64,000 nucleotides of DNA from Punica granatum (GCF_007655135.1 NC_045128.1:27684811-27748810), one strand, 5' to 3'; shown: positions 24,620 through 37,037, numbered from the stretch's first letter. Notes: generated by a model from the sequence alone, not told the origin. Numbers and translations: made by a program.

Positions 24620-25249
24620 TTAATTTTCATAAGCAAATTGAAAACATAAGCGTGCAATAAAGTTCAGAATTCAAACCGTTTTGTTGGCTCGCATGATATG
24701 TCACCGGCCACAGTGCGGATAAGACTGTGTTGAAATAATTCCAAAATATTGCGGGAGATCATGCAATCTATTCTTAATTATATAGCTTGGCCCCACCTGC
24801 TCTTGGTTCTCGTTTTGTTGACAAAGCATCCAAATCAAGTATATTTTCAAAGGGTCCTCCTCCGAGGGCCCGCCGCAAGAAAAATACTAAAAGCTGTATA
24901 TTTTCAAATGAATTCATGTTCGTCTCCAAGTATTTGTCCTCGTGAATATAGTTTTTTCGGTTGCATTGAAAGTGTATGAGTGTAGTAAATTATATATAGG
25001 AAGGAAAATTAATATAAGTAGAGGCACATGTTATAACACTACACGTACAAGTGAAAGCGAATGGAAAGTTGAAGAAGAAGGCGAATGCATAGGGATAAAT
25101 AATATTTAGTATAACGGAGTCAATCAACACTAAGGTGGTTATTACTTTGTTTGGTTCTTTTTTGCTGTGTGGATAAATTTCAAGTCCTTATTGCTTCGTA
25201 TATATTTTATACGGTGAAAATCATTCAGCATGATAATGCGGTAGTTAAC
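24620..25249. other. intergenic, no gene seen
   Basis: A 76-codon frame starting at 24749 has no recognisable similarity. Nothing else is supported here. Confidence 0.3.
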
Positions 25250-26038
25250 GTTGAAATGGTTATTAGACTCGCGAGTTAAATCGTAGAATCGCACGATTCT
25301 ACGATTCACAGGGGACTAACGATTCCGATTTCACCCTGAAAATCGAAATCTTAGAATCGTGGTAGGATTGAGTCCAAAGTTGTAGAATCGTAGAATCGGT
25401 GCGATTCTACCAATCCTACATTAGGCTCAAAACTAAAAATCAGACCAAGCCTAGTCCAATTGTTCGGCTGATAGAGTAGCACGACTGAATTATTTTTCCT
25501 CTTCTACTGATCGACGAATGAATGGAGAATCGACTTCTGACTTCTGAACTCTGTTGATATCTTGAAAAAAGAAAAGACTTCAGCCTTATTTTATCCCATT
25601 GCTCAAATCTTGCCTTCTCCTATTGAAATTACCTTCATCTCCCGATCAAATTGCCGATTATAATTGTCGTCCTCCCTCCTTAGGTTGAAATTGTCGACCT
25701 CCCTCCTTAGGTTGAAATTGTCAATTGTAATCGTCGTCCTTCGAGCACTACTGTGTGTTGCTGTCTGCTTCGACCTCTCCTCTGTTGCTCAGCTGTGCAT
25801 TGATGATGTTGGTGTTGGCGATAAAAATTTGAATGACATTTGATATGTTTGTTTATCTTATGTTATGTTGTTAACTTTTTATTTTTATTTCAAGACTTTG
25901 AGTTATGAACTGTGATTTGGTTTCTATATATATGCTTTTTTTATTATAAGTAGAATCTTACGATTCACAATTCAATTCACAATTTCACGACGCTCAACCA
26001 ATTCTAGTTAGAATTACAATTCTGACAACCTTTCAAAC
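25250..26038. mobile_element. probable non-autonomous DNA transposon with GATTCTACGATTC motifs
   Basis: The left part holds repeated CGTAGAATCGCACGATTCTACG-like palindromic words (shorter pieces such as CGATTCTACGATTC) and the right end holds AATCTTACGATTCACAA and CAATTCTAGTTAGAATT. The ends GTTGAAATGGTTATTAGA and, on the other strand, GTTTGAAAGGTTGTCAGA are similar. No clear target duplication was found. Confidence 0.4.
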
Positions 26039-26647
26039 TTGAAAGATTGGATATTACAGGGGTCAGCACAATGCTGAATTTTTAAAGTACTACACAATTA
26101 ATCAAAAGAATCGCAATTTTCAGTATGAAGTTTCGCATTTCATGCTAATAAATTGTCAACGTATAAAAACCCTACTTAATATTACCTTAAATTATTTCAG
26201 TCATTTTCTTCTATTTGCCATGTCGATAAGTACATGCTATACCAAATTGCGAGTAAATAAATTTGATTTCACTACGTGAAATCATTTGAGTAGCTATACT
26301 GAAACCAACTTATTAGATTTGACAACCGAAATTCATTTATAAGTATATTTTCCTACTAATCACAACCTTTTCTTAGAGTGATCCACTACAAATGACTCCT
26401 GTGAAATACTTTACATGCAATTCACTGAAAAGGAAAATAAATAAATAAAGCTTTACATGCAATACCATTTTTTTTTATTTTCAGACTCAGTAGCTTTAAA
26501 TACGTGCTCTTATTAAGTTCCCAGAAACTATATATGCGCGAAAAATTACCGAATGTGCTACGGCCAACCATTGAACTCTCGACCCAAATAAAGTGTTAAC
26601 ATAATGAAACTCGTACAAATTCATGATTTAGGACTCTTGAGATATCC

Positions 26648-26962
26648 CTCCGTTTGATTTCACAATCATATTTTTAAAATTTGAACTCTAATTTTAACTC
26701 TACTTACTGCACAATAAAAATCAACAATACAATTATTACTTTTCCTCTTTTTATTTAATTTTTTAACAATTCAATTTAATTTTTAATATTAAATTCTCTC
26801 AACTATCTATTACTTTTTTTCACAATTCAACAGTACAATCATTACTTTTTTTTTAACTATTCATTACTTTTTAACATTTTTTCTCATAATTCAATAACAC
26901 AATTATTACAATCCAATTAAAATCAAAATTCAACTTTACTTAACTCTAAAATCAAACACACT
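26648..26962. mobile_element. Tourist-like MITE (GTTTGG family), copy 4
   Basis: From CCGTTTGATTTCACAATC to AAAATCAAACACAC, with CAACTATTCATTAC-type interior words shared with copies 2 and 5. A short internal duplication (ACAATCATTAC, TATTCATTACTTTTT) is present. Confidence 0.6.
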
Positions 26963-28185
26963 ATTGACTCAGATATTTAATCAATATATGGATTGTACAT
27001 GCAGACATATATGTGGGTGTAAATATATATATTGCTCATGATATATATGCATCCCCCTTTCGAATGGTTACGTGTTTCTGTAATAATTTCAAAATGAACA
27101 ATTTAATTGACTTTCTTATCATGATTGAGGGGGTGAATGTAAAGGTTGAAAATGGGATGTGACTTTTTATGTAATCGGCAATATGACCACACTGTCGTCC
27201 ATAGCACGCCAAGAGGTCCATTGATATCTCTTTCCACTCATTTTGTTCTCTGTCTTTTTTTTAATCACTTTTGCTTTTCCTCTTATAAAAGCTTTATTTT
27301 CTTTTTTCGTTTATTTTGCTTATTCCAAATGATTGGTCATGACCTCGATAAAGACTTCTCCTTTTGTCTCTCAAATCCCAATATGTCTTCACACTCTAAT
27401 CACTCGAGGCCTCTGTTCCGAAGAAATTATTGCATTTGGAGAGCCTTCCTGAATAGGAGAAAAATAAATAAATAAATAAATGGAGGATGTTTAAGTTGGC
27501 GTGGATGCTTTTGTCTGCTTTTATAATAATAATAGTTGGCCGACGGATTTCTGAGGGAATATCAATGTAAGGGCCGATGAAGTCCCAAGATGCCAACCAC
27601 CGAACCTCAATGCCCAAACCAGACCTTGCACCGATTTGCATTTATATATTACTTCTCATGGGAGGTCTCAAACCCTTTAACTCCCCCATGATGGACTTGC
27701 TTCTCACCTTTTGAGCTAAAAGTTATGCGGTATAAATTACTTGTAGTAGTAGAAATTATTTATTATAATTTATATTTTCAGATTACTCTTTTTCAATTTT
27801 GATTGTTTTAAATAATCATATTATTTATTTTAAAAGTAAAATCTCTCGATGGAACTTTCTGGAAAATTCCATTAGAACTACACTCTCATTAAAAAAATTG
27901 TTTCCTAGGATGCTCCCACTAAATTTTTTTAAAATAAATATTTTTAAAGTGAATCCTAGGTTTCTTATTAGTTTTTCGATAGAATTTCCATCCGAATTTT
28001 TTTCCCATAGCAACTAATTTTCTTTAATTTTTCGAATGAGTTCCAATGAAAATTTTGTTGGAAACTCCATTGAAAAATTTATGGCAGAAATTAATTCCAT
28101 TGAAAATTCATCAAAAAATTTGCTAGAAATTTTTCGTCAGCAGTGCTTTACTCTAGGGACGGCAAGCAACTTGCCACGATACCTC
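26963..28185. other. intergenic with a repeat-rich segment
   Basis: About 27840-28135 is made of inverted and direct AAATTCCAT / ATGGAATTT words and may be the subterminal region of a DNA transposon. The GGGACGGC(A/G)AGCAACTTGCCA words at 28154 recur at 28325. No gene seen. Confidence 0.35.
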
Positions 28186-28189
28186 CTTT

Positions 28190-28262
28190 TTTGGTATGTA
28201 CTCTAATATTTAAAAGCCTAATGGATCCCAATTAATTCAGATCAAGAAAAAACAGCATTTTA
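28190..28262 (-). mobile_element. SINE fragment
   Basis: Only the 3' part of the family (minus strand GAATTAATTGGGATCCATTAG, then TTAAATATTAGAGTAC, about 70 bp) is present. Confidence 0.35.
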
Positions 28263-28496
28263 AGGAATAAAACTCTCTCGATCAAGCATGCCAAGTCTAG
28301 GGATGGCCCTCCTTTTCACTCTAGGGATGGCGAGCAACTTGCCAAGTCTTATGTACAAGAAAAGTTTTGGTAGTTCATATAATAAAATTTCTAAAGAAAA
28401 AACAATATAAACTTGATGGAATCTTGACAGAGTCTATTATTATTTATCTAGAGGGTCATATTATTCAAGTTTTGAAAATTTCTTTTTCTGTAACTG

Positions 28497-28936
28497 TGGT
28501 ATCAGAACAGGTTACTCTTTCATGCGCACGTGTGGACTCACACCACGCTAGATTCGGCTTCTAGTCTGCCAAAAGTGCGCTTCATGTTAGGCTAGCTTGA
28601 GAGTAGCCCGGTCTAGTTTCGAGATAGCTAAATGTGCACCTTTAGTAATAGGCTCGAGTGTGGAGCTTGAGCCTAGTTTGGTATTTGCCTCCCTCGCTTG
28701 AGCGCGGAAGAAGACGCCCAGCTTGTAGTCAATTGTTGAGAGCATGTGCTTGTTTAAAGGAACATGGCACGTGGCACGTACTGGACCACACGTTGCCACG
28801 TGAGGGTCGGTGTTGAGATATGTTGTGTCACAGGGAAAAATTGAGAAAGGAACCACAAGCTTATATGAAACTTGAGTCCAACAATCTATCAGCTTAAGTT
28901 TTTGGGTTGCAGATAGGTTCAAGGGGGAATTTTACA
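28497..28936 (+). mobile_element. TRIM retrotransposon, 5' LTR missing
   Basis: Starts at the primer-binding site TGGTATCAGAACAGG and continues through GACTCACACCACGCTAGATT, TTTGGTATTTG, CCACACGTTGCCACGTGAGGG to a 3' LTR beginning TGTTGAGATATGTTG at 28811. It matches the complete element at 50436-51022 along its length. The 5' LTR has been replaced by unrelated AT-rich DNA. Confidence 0.7.
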
Positions 28937-29056
28937 ATTTTATATTATATTTAATCGAAATATGTACAAAGATTAGACTCCAAATATATCCAAATTAGGC
29001 CAACTCACTTAATCAGGAAGAAACACAAAGTGCACAAGCAACAATTGTAAAAGAAA

Positions 29057-29676
29057 GTGAAAAGGTCAAATTTGGTCTTCAACTTTTAGCTCCTTTTCTA
29101 TCTTAGTCCTAAACTTTTTCTTTGACTGGATTTCGTCCTCAATCTTTTTTGCTCGGTATGAGTTCAGTCCTTCTGTCCAAAATTCCGTCCATTTTCCCTA
29201 ACATGTATATTCGTCAAATGAGAGTGCGCCACGTGCGTGACAAATCACTGCTATTCTAAACCGGTTATTATAGAGTAAATTCGATTCTTTTTTTAATCAG
29301 ATCCGTAAACCGGACTAAGATATTTCCGATTCTTTTAGGATTCCAGCCATCGCTTCTCTTTCATTGTCTCACGCACTGACAAATGATTGGAATTCTAAAA
29401 GAACCGAAAATATCTTAGTCTGGTTTACGGGTTTGATTAAAAAAAGAATCGGATTTGCTCTATAACAATCAGTTTAGAGTAGCAGTGATCTGTCGCGCAC
29501 GTGGTACACTCTCATTTCATGAGTATACAAGTTAGGGAAAATTGACGGAATTTTGGACAGAAGGACTGAACTCATACCGTGCGAAAAAAATTGAGAACAA
29601 AATCCAGCCAAAGAAAATGTTTAGGACTAAGATAGAAAACGAGCTAAAGATTGAGGACCAAATTTGACATTTTCCC
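29057..29676. mobile_element. Mutator-like foldback MITE
   Basis: 620 bp that is almost entirely one inverted repeat, with arms of about 300 bp meeting near 29365. Ends: GTGAAAAGGTCAAATTTGGT and, on the other strand, GGGAAAATGTCAAATTTGGT. Internal pairs such as CTTAGTCCTAAAC / GTTTAGGACTAAG and ACCGGACTAAGATATTT / AAATATCTTAGTCTGGT confirm the fold. A perfect 9-bp target duplication TAAAAGAAA flanks it at 29048-29056 and 29677-29685, the length made by Mutator-type transposases. It encodes nothing. Confidence 0.9.
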
Positions 29677-29712
29677 TAAAAGAAACATTTGGAGTTACCC
29701 TTTAATATATCA

Positions 29713-29785
29713 ATATGCCTCCAACTGGATTAGTCGGGATCAATGAATTTTCGAATATCAAAGTATATACAAAAAAAAAATAAAA
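29713..29785 (+). mobile_element. SINE fragment
   Basis: 3' part only: CTCCAACTGGATTAGTCGGG, TTTCGAATATCAAAGTATA, then a poly-A tail of ten bases. Confidence 0.4.
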
Positions 29786-30524
29786 GAGAAACAAGAAACA
29801 TTCGAAAGAGTTGCGATCTTAAAACAAACCATCTCAAAACTTGTCTAGTAAGAGAGAGTTTTTTTTTTACTAGTCCCAGGCCCTTAGCTTGGATTGTTTA
29901 GGTTAAGGGCTCACGACCCATGGATTTGGTTCATGGTAATAGGGCAAACCTATCCCTGGGGCTTGCGAGTCTCAATTGGCTCTGGAGCCAAGGGCTTATT
30001 ATAGTTGACCAGCTCCAACAAGTCTAATTCAAAACTCATTATTTTTAAAAGTTTTTTCTTGTATTTTTATATTATTTTAATTAATATTTTATATAGAGTT
30101 ATTTTCATGCTTTAATTTTCCGTTAATGCATTCTCTATTTATTTCATCAACCAGAAGGAGATTTATCTACTTACAGTTTTTCTATTTTTTTCCAAATAAA
30201 TATATGAAATTTCATCAAAATTTTAATTTTATTCTGCTTTAATTCTATTCGCAGGTAATTCTAGTATGTACTTATTCCATTGAAGCAAACCAAAATATAA
30301 GTTTACTAATTGAGTATTTATTTACTCATTTACAAAGGTAACATATAATATTACTTATATTTGTATATTATTATCTAAAATAATAATAATTAAAGTTTAC
30401 TAATTGGTAAATTTTTAAAGTTTCCATGACTCTGATGTTTTATTATTGTTGACCTTTAATTAAAAAGATGTTGATTTAATATATATAAAAAAGGTTGTTT
30501 TAGAGGAAGGGGATTTAATATGAT
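29786..30524. other. intergenic, no gene seen
   Basis: AT-rich; nothing recognised apart from A/T homopolymers. Confidence 0.3.
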
Positions 30525-30689
30525 AAATTTCGACGACACCCCCTATAATTTATAAAATGGCCATTGACATCCTCTCCTGTTAAAATTAACCACACACCAC
30601 GCATCCTTTCGCTGATTTCTACTGTTTTTCCTTAAATCGAGTCAGATTTGGTCTGGGTAAAGAAACTATGTAACGGATTGGTTTGTGCA

Positions 30690-32102
30690 ATTCCATGACA
30701 TGGGATTCACGTGACAAAGTGAAACTCTTCATGTCGATCAAGATTGACCTTGAAAAGGCCTATGATAGGCTGAGTTTGGACTTCATTCGTGACACCTTAG
30801 TTACTGCGAGGTTCCCTTCGAATTTGAGGTGAGTAATCCTACAGTGTATTACGACGGCCTCGATGCAAGTCCTGTGGAATGGGGAGCTTACGGAGTCATT
30901 CAACATGGGTCGTGGAATCAAGCAATGCTGTCATCTTTCTCCTTATATTTTCGTCCTTTGTATAGAGAGGTTGTTGCATTTGATTACTAGTGCAGTAAGG
31001 GAAGGAATTTGGAGATCGATTCAAGCGGGCAGGCATGGGTCACCAATATCCCACCTAATGTTCGCGGATGATCTATTGCTCTTCTCGGAGGCTTCAATGG
31101 AGCAAGTGCAAGTCATCAAGAACGTGTTGGATGCATTTTGCGCAGCTTTGGGGCAAAAGGCCAATTCGGCTAAGTCGTTGCTGTTCTTCTCACGAAATGT
31201 CCCGCCTGATCTGTGAGCCCAAATCATGCAAGCCAGTGGATTTGTGGCCGCGCCTTCGTTAGGGCGGTATTTGGGAGTGCCTTTAATCGCAGGGAGAGTC
31301 ACTTGAGATCACTTTTAAAGTGTGATTAGAAGGGTCCGAGCTAGACTAGAAGGATGGGAGAGTAGATGTTTGTCATTAGCAAGCGGGATCACTCTTGCCC
31401 GAACAGTAATCCAAACCATCCCTTATTATTCAATGTAGGTTCTAAAATTCCCAGCATCAATCTGTGATGAATTAGAACGTATCTGTAGGAACTTTATATG
31501 GGGTCACTTGGCCGACCAGAGGAAGCTACACTTGGTAGGCTGGGAGACCCTTACACGGGCTGTGGTCGAGGGTGGCTTGGGGCTACGAAGGCTTAGGTAG
31601 GCTAACGACGCGTTTCTGGCTAAATTGGGTTGGGGTTTATTGACTGAAAATGAGGCTTTATGGGTACGGGTACTTACACAGAAGTATGTGAGGCGTGTAG
31701 ATGAGGGTTTGAAGTTAAATATTTTCTCCTCGGATTCATGGCTATGGAAAGCAATTGCGCGGGCTTGGAATCAGGTTTCGGAAGGAGCTACATGGGCCGT
31801 CAGTCGTGGCGATAGGGCTAGGTTCTGGGAGGACAGTTGGATTCCTAATTGTCGACCGTTATTAGACTTGTCGCGAAGGGAGGTGCCCGCAGATTTGCGA
31901 GGCCGACCAGTGGCGGATTTTGTAGATGTCAATGGCAGCTGGAATTGGAACGTAATCTCGGATTGGTTAGATCACTCTTCGATGTTGAAGGTAGCAGCGG
32001 TGGTGCCCCCGAAGGCTAGCATGGAGACTGACCTCTTGTTTTGGTCGAAGGATGCTTCAGGCTCGTTTTCAGTCTCATATGCATATTTGTTGCTATGCCC
32101 GA
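30690..32102 (+). pseudogene. L1-type LINE, 5' portion: reverse transcriptase remnant
   Basis: Decayed non-LTR retrotransposon ORF2. Visible blocks in order: KIDLEKAYDRLS (30749-30784) and FIRDTL of the reverse transcriptase palm; a G-K-C-HLSPYIFVLC block (normally QGDPLSP) near 30927; the catalytic FADD box at 31061-31072; and the C-terminal region (GRYLGVPL, RLEGWES, LERICRNFIWG, KLHLVGW) to 32102. Several stops (for example at 31216-31218, 31435-31437 and 31597-31599) and frame changes disable it. It starts inside the polymerase, so it is 5'-truncated, as is usual for LINE copies. It is broken at 32102 by the solo LTR and resumes at 35930. Confidence 0.85.
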
Positions 32103-33884
32103 TGTGCGCACCCAAATTTCGTCTCGTCGGGGTACGCATGCGCGCGCCTAAATGCAACGCGGCTTGGGAGTGTCCACCTTCCCAGGGAGGCGTGACGGAC
32201 GCACGTGAGAAGAAGTCGCCACTACTTGTTTACGACCCGATGGTCGAGGGCCGGTGAGTCGCCCGGGTCTAGGGGTATGGATACACCTAGTATGCTATGG
32301 CAATGGTCTTGTACGGAACCGAAAATTCCGAATTCGGGGGTTCTATTACTTGTGGACCTATATCCCACACGCCCCTTTCAGTACTCTAGTTTGCTAGGCT
32401 TGCCATTTTATTTATTTATCACATGATTTAAGGTTGCACTCGACTCGCCCGTTTTGACACCGTAAATTCGAAGAGACACTTGAACCGTCAACTCTCCGAC
32501 CGGGATTATTACATGAATAAATATACATCATAAACCCTTACATTGTTCTCTCAAATAAATAAAAGACAAGTTACAATGACTAAATCCCGGTCGGTTCGCA
32601 TTCGGCCATTATTTCACTAATGCTTACCGTATGGTTTTGGAAAAGACCGAAAATTAAATTAAATGCGCACTCGGTGTATGGGGGTATTGGACCCCGTGAT
32701 CGACGGTTATGGGCGTTGGACCCAGTGTGAATCGAGTCCTAAAGGATCGGGCTCGATCCGCATAACAAACAAGTGCAAAAATGTAGCAAGCAAGCTCAAA
32801 TAAACAAATAATGGAGTTTCTTATTATCGCCGAATTTACGTGAATTAACTGATTATTAACCGGGGTATCTTGGCATACAAATCCTACCTTAAAATAAACA
32901 AAAGGGATGATGGATAGGGTATGTAGCATTCGGCATTATTTTAACGGACCCAACAAACATGATGTTTGTAGTCAAGTCCTGAATGTGTGGGTTATTTTTA
33001 AATTATTTTGTATAATGACAATATGGTTTTTACAGATTAAGAGTATTTTCACCTAAAACCCGAAACCTAACCCTCTACTTGACTATTTGTCCATGTTTGA
33101 TTATGCCGAGTTTTTGATTAATTTGTTTTCTCATGTTTTGACCAATTCTATGCACAAACCTACGCTAGGGTTACGGCAGGACAAGAACCAGTAGTTATGC
33201 CCTGGAATTGGTAAATATGTGTGTGCATGAAAATCAAGATTACGTTGCACGTATCTCGGTGCTTTTGAAATTATGAATTTGAAAAGGGCATGGCTAACAG
33301 TTCTTGAACTGTCAGTGTGATTACAGATTATTAATCGGTTCGTACAATTTATTTAAAAAAGTCAAATGATTTAATTTAGCCAAGTTTAACGTCCCGATTA
33401 TCCCGTATGTAGAATTTTAGGTTAATTAAAAATTTGCCGAATGCTTTAGTCTACGGATTTCGAGTCGTTGGAATAGCCATTAATTGACCGCCCTATAAAC
33501 TCTAATTTCCGACCGTCTTAAAATTTAAAATTTTGATTTTAGGCCGAGTTTGCATGATTAAACCGATTCATGTGAGGTTTCAATTAAAACGAAAAATAAA
33601 TCATTCAAACACGGATCAAGAGCACATGATCACGTCAAGCACGATAAACATACATATTTTTACACAATCGGTGCCGCCATGATCATGATAAACATACAAA
33701 CATACACAAACATAATATTGACGGAATCGATAAAACGGTATCGACTCATGGAAGCAGAAAAACATAAAAGAACACACATTGTCATGTTATATACATATGA
33801 TTATTGAAACAAAATTATTTGAGCAGGGCACACACATCGAGAATCCAAGTAGGAAAGTATTGGGTGTCTTTGGAAAATGTCCAG

Positions 33885-34390
33885 GGACTGAATTAAATAA
33901 TTTTAAAAGAACAAGGACTAATTTGAAAATTCGGATAAAGTTCGATGCACTGATTTGAAAATTCTGGAAAAATTAAGGACTGTAAAAATTACTGAAAATG
34001 TCACAGGATTTTTTTTGAAATGAATTTGAAAGTTCGGGCTAATCTGAAAAGTGAAAAATGCCCTAGGGACTGAACTGAAGCAACATGAAAAATTCCCGGA
34101 ATAGGTTTAGAAATTCTGAAAATTCAGGGACTGATTGAAAAATGGTAAAAATGACTAGGACTTGACTGAAAGGAATTATAAATTTCGGGGCAGATCTGAA
34201 AAAGGGCGGAAAATAGCTCCGGGACTAAACTGAAACAACTTGAAAAGTTTCCTAGGATGATTGAAAAATTATGGAAAATTTAAGGACTGATTGGAAAATA
34301 ATAAAAATGGCCCGGACTCGACTGAAGCGATTTTTAAAATTCGGGGCAGATCTAAAAAAAAATAAAATGCATCCTCAAGACTGAAATGAG
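33885..34390. repeat. degenerate tandem repeats within the solo LTR
   Basis: Units of about 154 bp starting near GGGACTGAACTGAA (34073), GGGACTAAACTGAA (34223) and AGACTGAAATGAG (34378), each containing GGGGCAGATCTRAAAAA and GGACTGATTG(G)AAAAT. A more diverged unit precedes them. Confidence 0.6.
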
Positions 34391-35428
34391 ACAAAATGGA
34401 AAGTTCGTAAAATCGAGTTCGGGACAAATCCGATCACCCACGCAACCCAAGAATGCTCATTTCACGTCAAATTCATCCAAGCAAACATTAATATTCAAAA
34501 ATGGAGCCCTAAACATGCCACTAAGTCGGGAATTTACCTTGTTTGAGAAGAATAGGGGCATATCTGTAAATAAAGAAACATTTCGCCAGACAAGTTGGGC
34601 TGCTAGGAAGTGGGCCGAACTGGGCCGGTGGGCTGGACTGGGCCGACGGGGGTGAACTGGGCCGAACTGAGCCGAATTGGACCTCCATTGGATTGGGCCG
34701 ATGGAGGCGGATTGGGCCGCGTTGTTGGGTGCGGGCCGAGTTGTTGGACGCGCACGGGCTGGGCCGTTAGGCGCACGAACGGGCTGGCTATTCATGGGCT
34801 TCCCTGTACGACCCAAAAGAAACGGAAACCGACCCGATTAGTGTTGAAAGGGAACCGAGGAGAAGAGGTGAATCTATGAAGTTAACGGGACCGGGAGCTC
34901 AAGGAAATTCAGGCGTCAGCTGGGAGTAGAATCCGAGAGCATGCTATGAGCGTTGGGGACGAGTCGTGGGGTCGTAACACCGAGGAGCTAAGGGAATTCG
35001 GAAGTCCCGTTTTCCCCAAGTCTAGCTATGGGTTCTTTTCTTTTCTTTTTTTCGAAAAACCCAGAGGGAGAGAGAGCAAGAAAGTGGACGTTCTTTGTGG
35101 GGGAGTCGCGGCTAGGGTTTAATGAGGCCTCCTTCAATCCGGGCGAGCTTAGGGTTTTATTTTTTTTTCTTGCCGCATGTGTTGCCTTTTTTTCCATAAT
35201 GAGCTGCGATTTTTTTCTTTCCAAAATAAGCTACGGGTTTCCTTTTATCCGGCTGAAAGAAAAGAAGAAGAGAGGTGAAGAAGGTAGCGGCTAGGGTTCC
35301 GTTTTTTTTTTCTTCCATTAGGGTTTTCGGTTTTTTTAGGAAGAAGGAAGAAGAAGGAAGAAGAGAAGGAAGAATCGAGGACAAAGGAAGGAATGAGGAA
35401 GAAGACAAAATAGGTGGAGGGATTGAGG

Positions 35429-35556
35429 GGCAACGGTCAAAGTTGACCGTTGCCTCTGACTTTTTTTTTTTTAAAGAAAGGGGTCAGCAGTCGGTCAGAC
35501 AAGGTCTGATCGACCCTGACCCATATGTCATGTCGGTCAGACCAGCTCTGACCGAC
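35429..35556. repeat. cluster of short perfect hairpins in the solo LTR
   Basis: GGCAACGGTCAA and its exact complement TTGACCGTTGCC are separated by 2 bp (35429-35454). GTCGGTCAGA and TCTGACCGAC are separated by 5 bp (35532-35556), with a related imperfect pair (GTCGGTCAGAC / GGTCTGATCGAC) between. Such hairpins near the 3' part of an LTR could act in transcript folding or 3' end formation; that role is not shown here. Confidence 0.6.
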
Positions 35557-35929
35557 CTGACTTCTCTTTTTTTTTTGAAATTCGAAAATTCAAATTTAAC
35601 GTGCGTGGAGATTAAAATCTCGTCTTTACAATTGGATGTCCAAAAAATAATCCGGGACTGACATTGTATTCAGAAAAATTTATGAATTAGTGTTATGCAA
35701 TAAAATATTTTTCGACATCGAATTTTCTTCTCGGATTTTGAAAATTGACGTTGACACGCGTGAAATTCAAAGACACCCCGTAAAATATTTTTATAAAATT
35801 GATGTTAAATTAGAAAAATGTCACTTTTTCAAAAGCCATGAATGCTCGAGCAATTTGATAGAAATACTTCCCTCATGTGGTGACGATTTTGTCGCTTTGG
35901 AGCCGGTGGACGGAAATGGGGTGCTGACA

Positions 35930-37037
35930 CCCGAGATCTAATCCACACCTAGAACCTTTGTGGAAAATTATATGGCAGTGGGATGGACCACAAAGGATCC
36001 GTTCGTTCCTCTGGCTTGCTGGTCATGATCGGTTGCTTACAAACGAACATCGAGTAAAAGAAATTTAGCTTCATCCTCGCTGTGTGCTAGTTGTAATATT
36101 GCTTTGGAAAATACTCTCCATGTCCTTTGGGATTGTTCTTTGTCTTGTGCGGTCTGGAAGCAGCTAATACCGCGCTCCATGTGGTAATCCTTCTTTTCTG
36201 TTCCTTTGAATAGTTGGCTACTGCAAAATTTGAGCATTAAGGTTAAAAATCAGAATGGTATCTCATGGGCAGTGGTGTTTGGAGTGGGTTGCTGGCTTAT
36301 GTAGTCATGGAGAAATAAGTCAATTTTTGACCAAACCTTTTCTAGGCCGCAAGATGCGCATGTGTCCATTCTTCGAGCGGCCGAGTCCTTCTCTGTAGGA
36401 TGGCAGGATCAGGTTGTAGTTCGCAGAACTGTTAGGGAATGGCAACTAGTGGGTTGGAATCGACCTTCACGCGGGTGGATCAAGTTGAACATGGATGGAG
36501 CCTCAAAAGGGAATCCGGGTCCAGCAGGAGCGGCAGGAGTCCTTCGAAAGGAGGATGGTGTATGGATAGCGGGTTTTGCGAGAAATATTGGGATTGCCAC
36601 GGCAGTAGTGGCGGAGTTATGGGGAGTGCTTTCAGGATTGGAGTTGGTATGGGAGCTTGGCTATCGGCTTGTATTATTGGAAGTTGACTCTTTATTAGTC
36701 ATTCGCCTCATTGTTGGTAGTGGGCCGGGAGCACCATAGTTGAGAACCATAGTTCAAGAGATTCGTTCGTGGCTCGAGCGTGACTGGCAGGTCGAAGTCA
36801 GTCATCAGTACCAGGAAGGGAATTCTGTAGCAGATTGAATGGCACAATGGTCACTTAGCCTACTCTTGGGGTTACACATTTGACACATTCCACCACCAGA
36901 AGTTAGATCTCTACTTGTTGGAGATATTATTGGGACTGCCTTACCCCGTCTTTGTTCGATTTAGTTATTTTGTATATTTGCTTTCTGTTTTGTTCTCGGG
37001 CTTCGGCCCCCTATCAACCGCAAAAAAAAAAAAAAAA
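35930..37037 (+). pseudogene. L1-type LINE, 3' portion: zinc-finger and RNase H remnant
   Basis: Continues the LINE of 30690-32102. First a zf-RVT-type block (WKIIWQWDGPQRIRSFLWL, then C-S-C..H-W-C spacing near 36080-36150), then an RNase H domain at about 36465-36840 with the acidic catalytic positions present: MDGAS, AELWG, EVDS and GNSVAD. Stops interrupt it (36184-36186 and others). It ends in a poly-A tract of 16 bases at 37022-37037, the expected LINE 3' end. A matching target duplication was not resolved. Confidence 0.8.

Larger units (their letters stand above)
32103..35929 (+). mobile_element. 3.8-kb solo LTR, probably Ty3/Gypsy (Tat/Ogre-like)
   Basis: 3827 bp starting TGTGCGCACCC and ending GGTGCTGACA, flanked by a perfect 5-bp target duplication CCCGA (32098-32102 and 35930-35934). 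Removing it restores the LINE reading frame across the junction. No polymerase, protease, integrase or gag is inside, and no second copy of its ends, so it is a single LTR left by recombination. The great length, the degenerate GGGACTGAA repeats and the GC-rich GGGCCGAACTGGGCCGG segment (about 34605-34770) recall the giant LTRs of Tat/Ogre elements; that lineage call is inference. Confidence 0.8.

Noticed and set aside
31021..31302. Minus-strand 93-codon frame over the LINE polymerase
   Set aside because: It is a shadow of the reverse-transcriptase frame on the plus strand, where the FADD box lies.
32103..35929. A full LTR retrotransposon or two-LTR element
   Set aside because: No second copy of the ends and no gag-pol domains inside; the perfect 5-bp duplication at the outer edges fits a single LTR.
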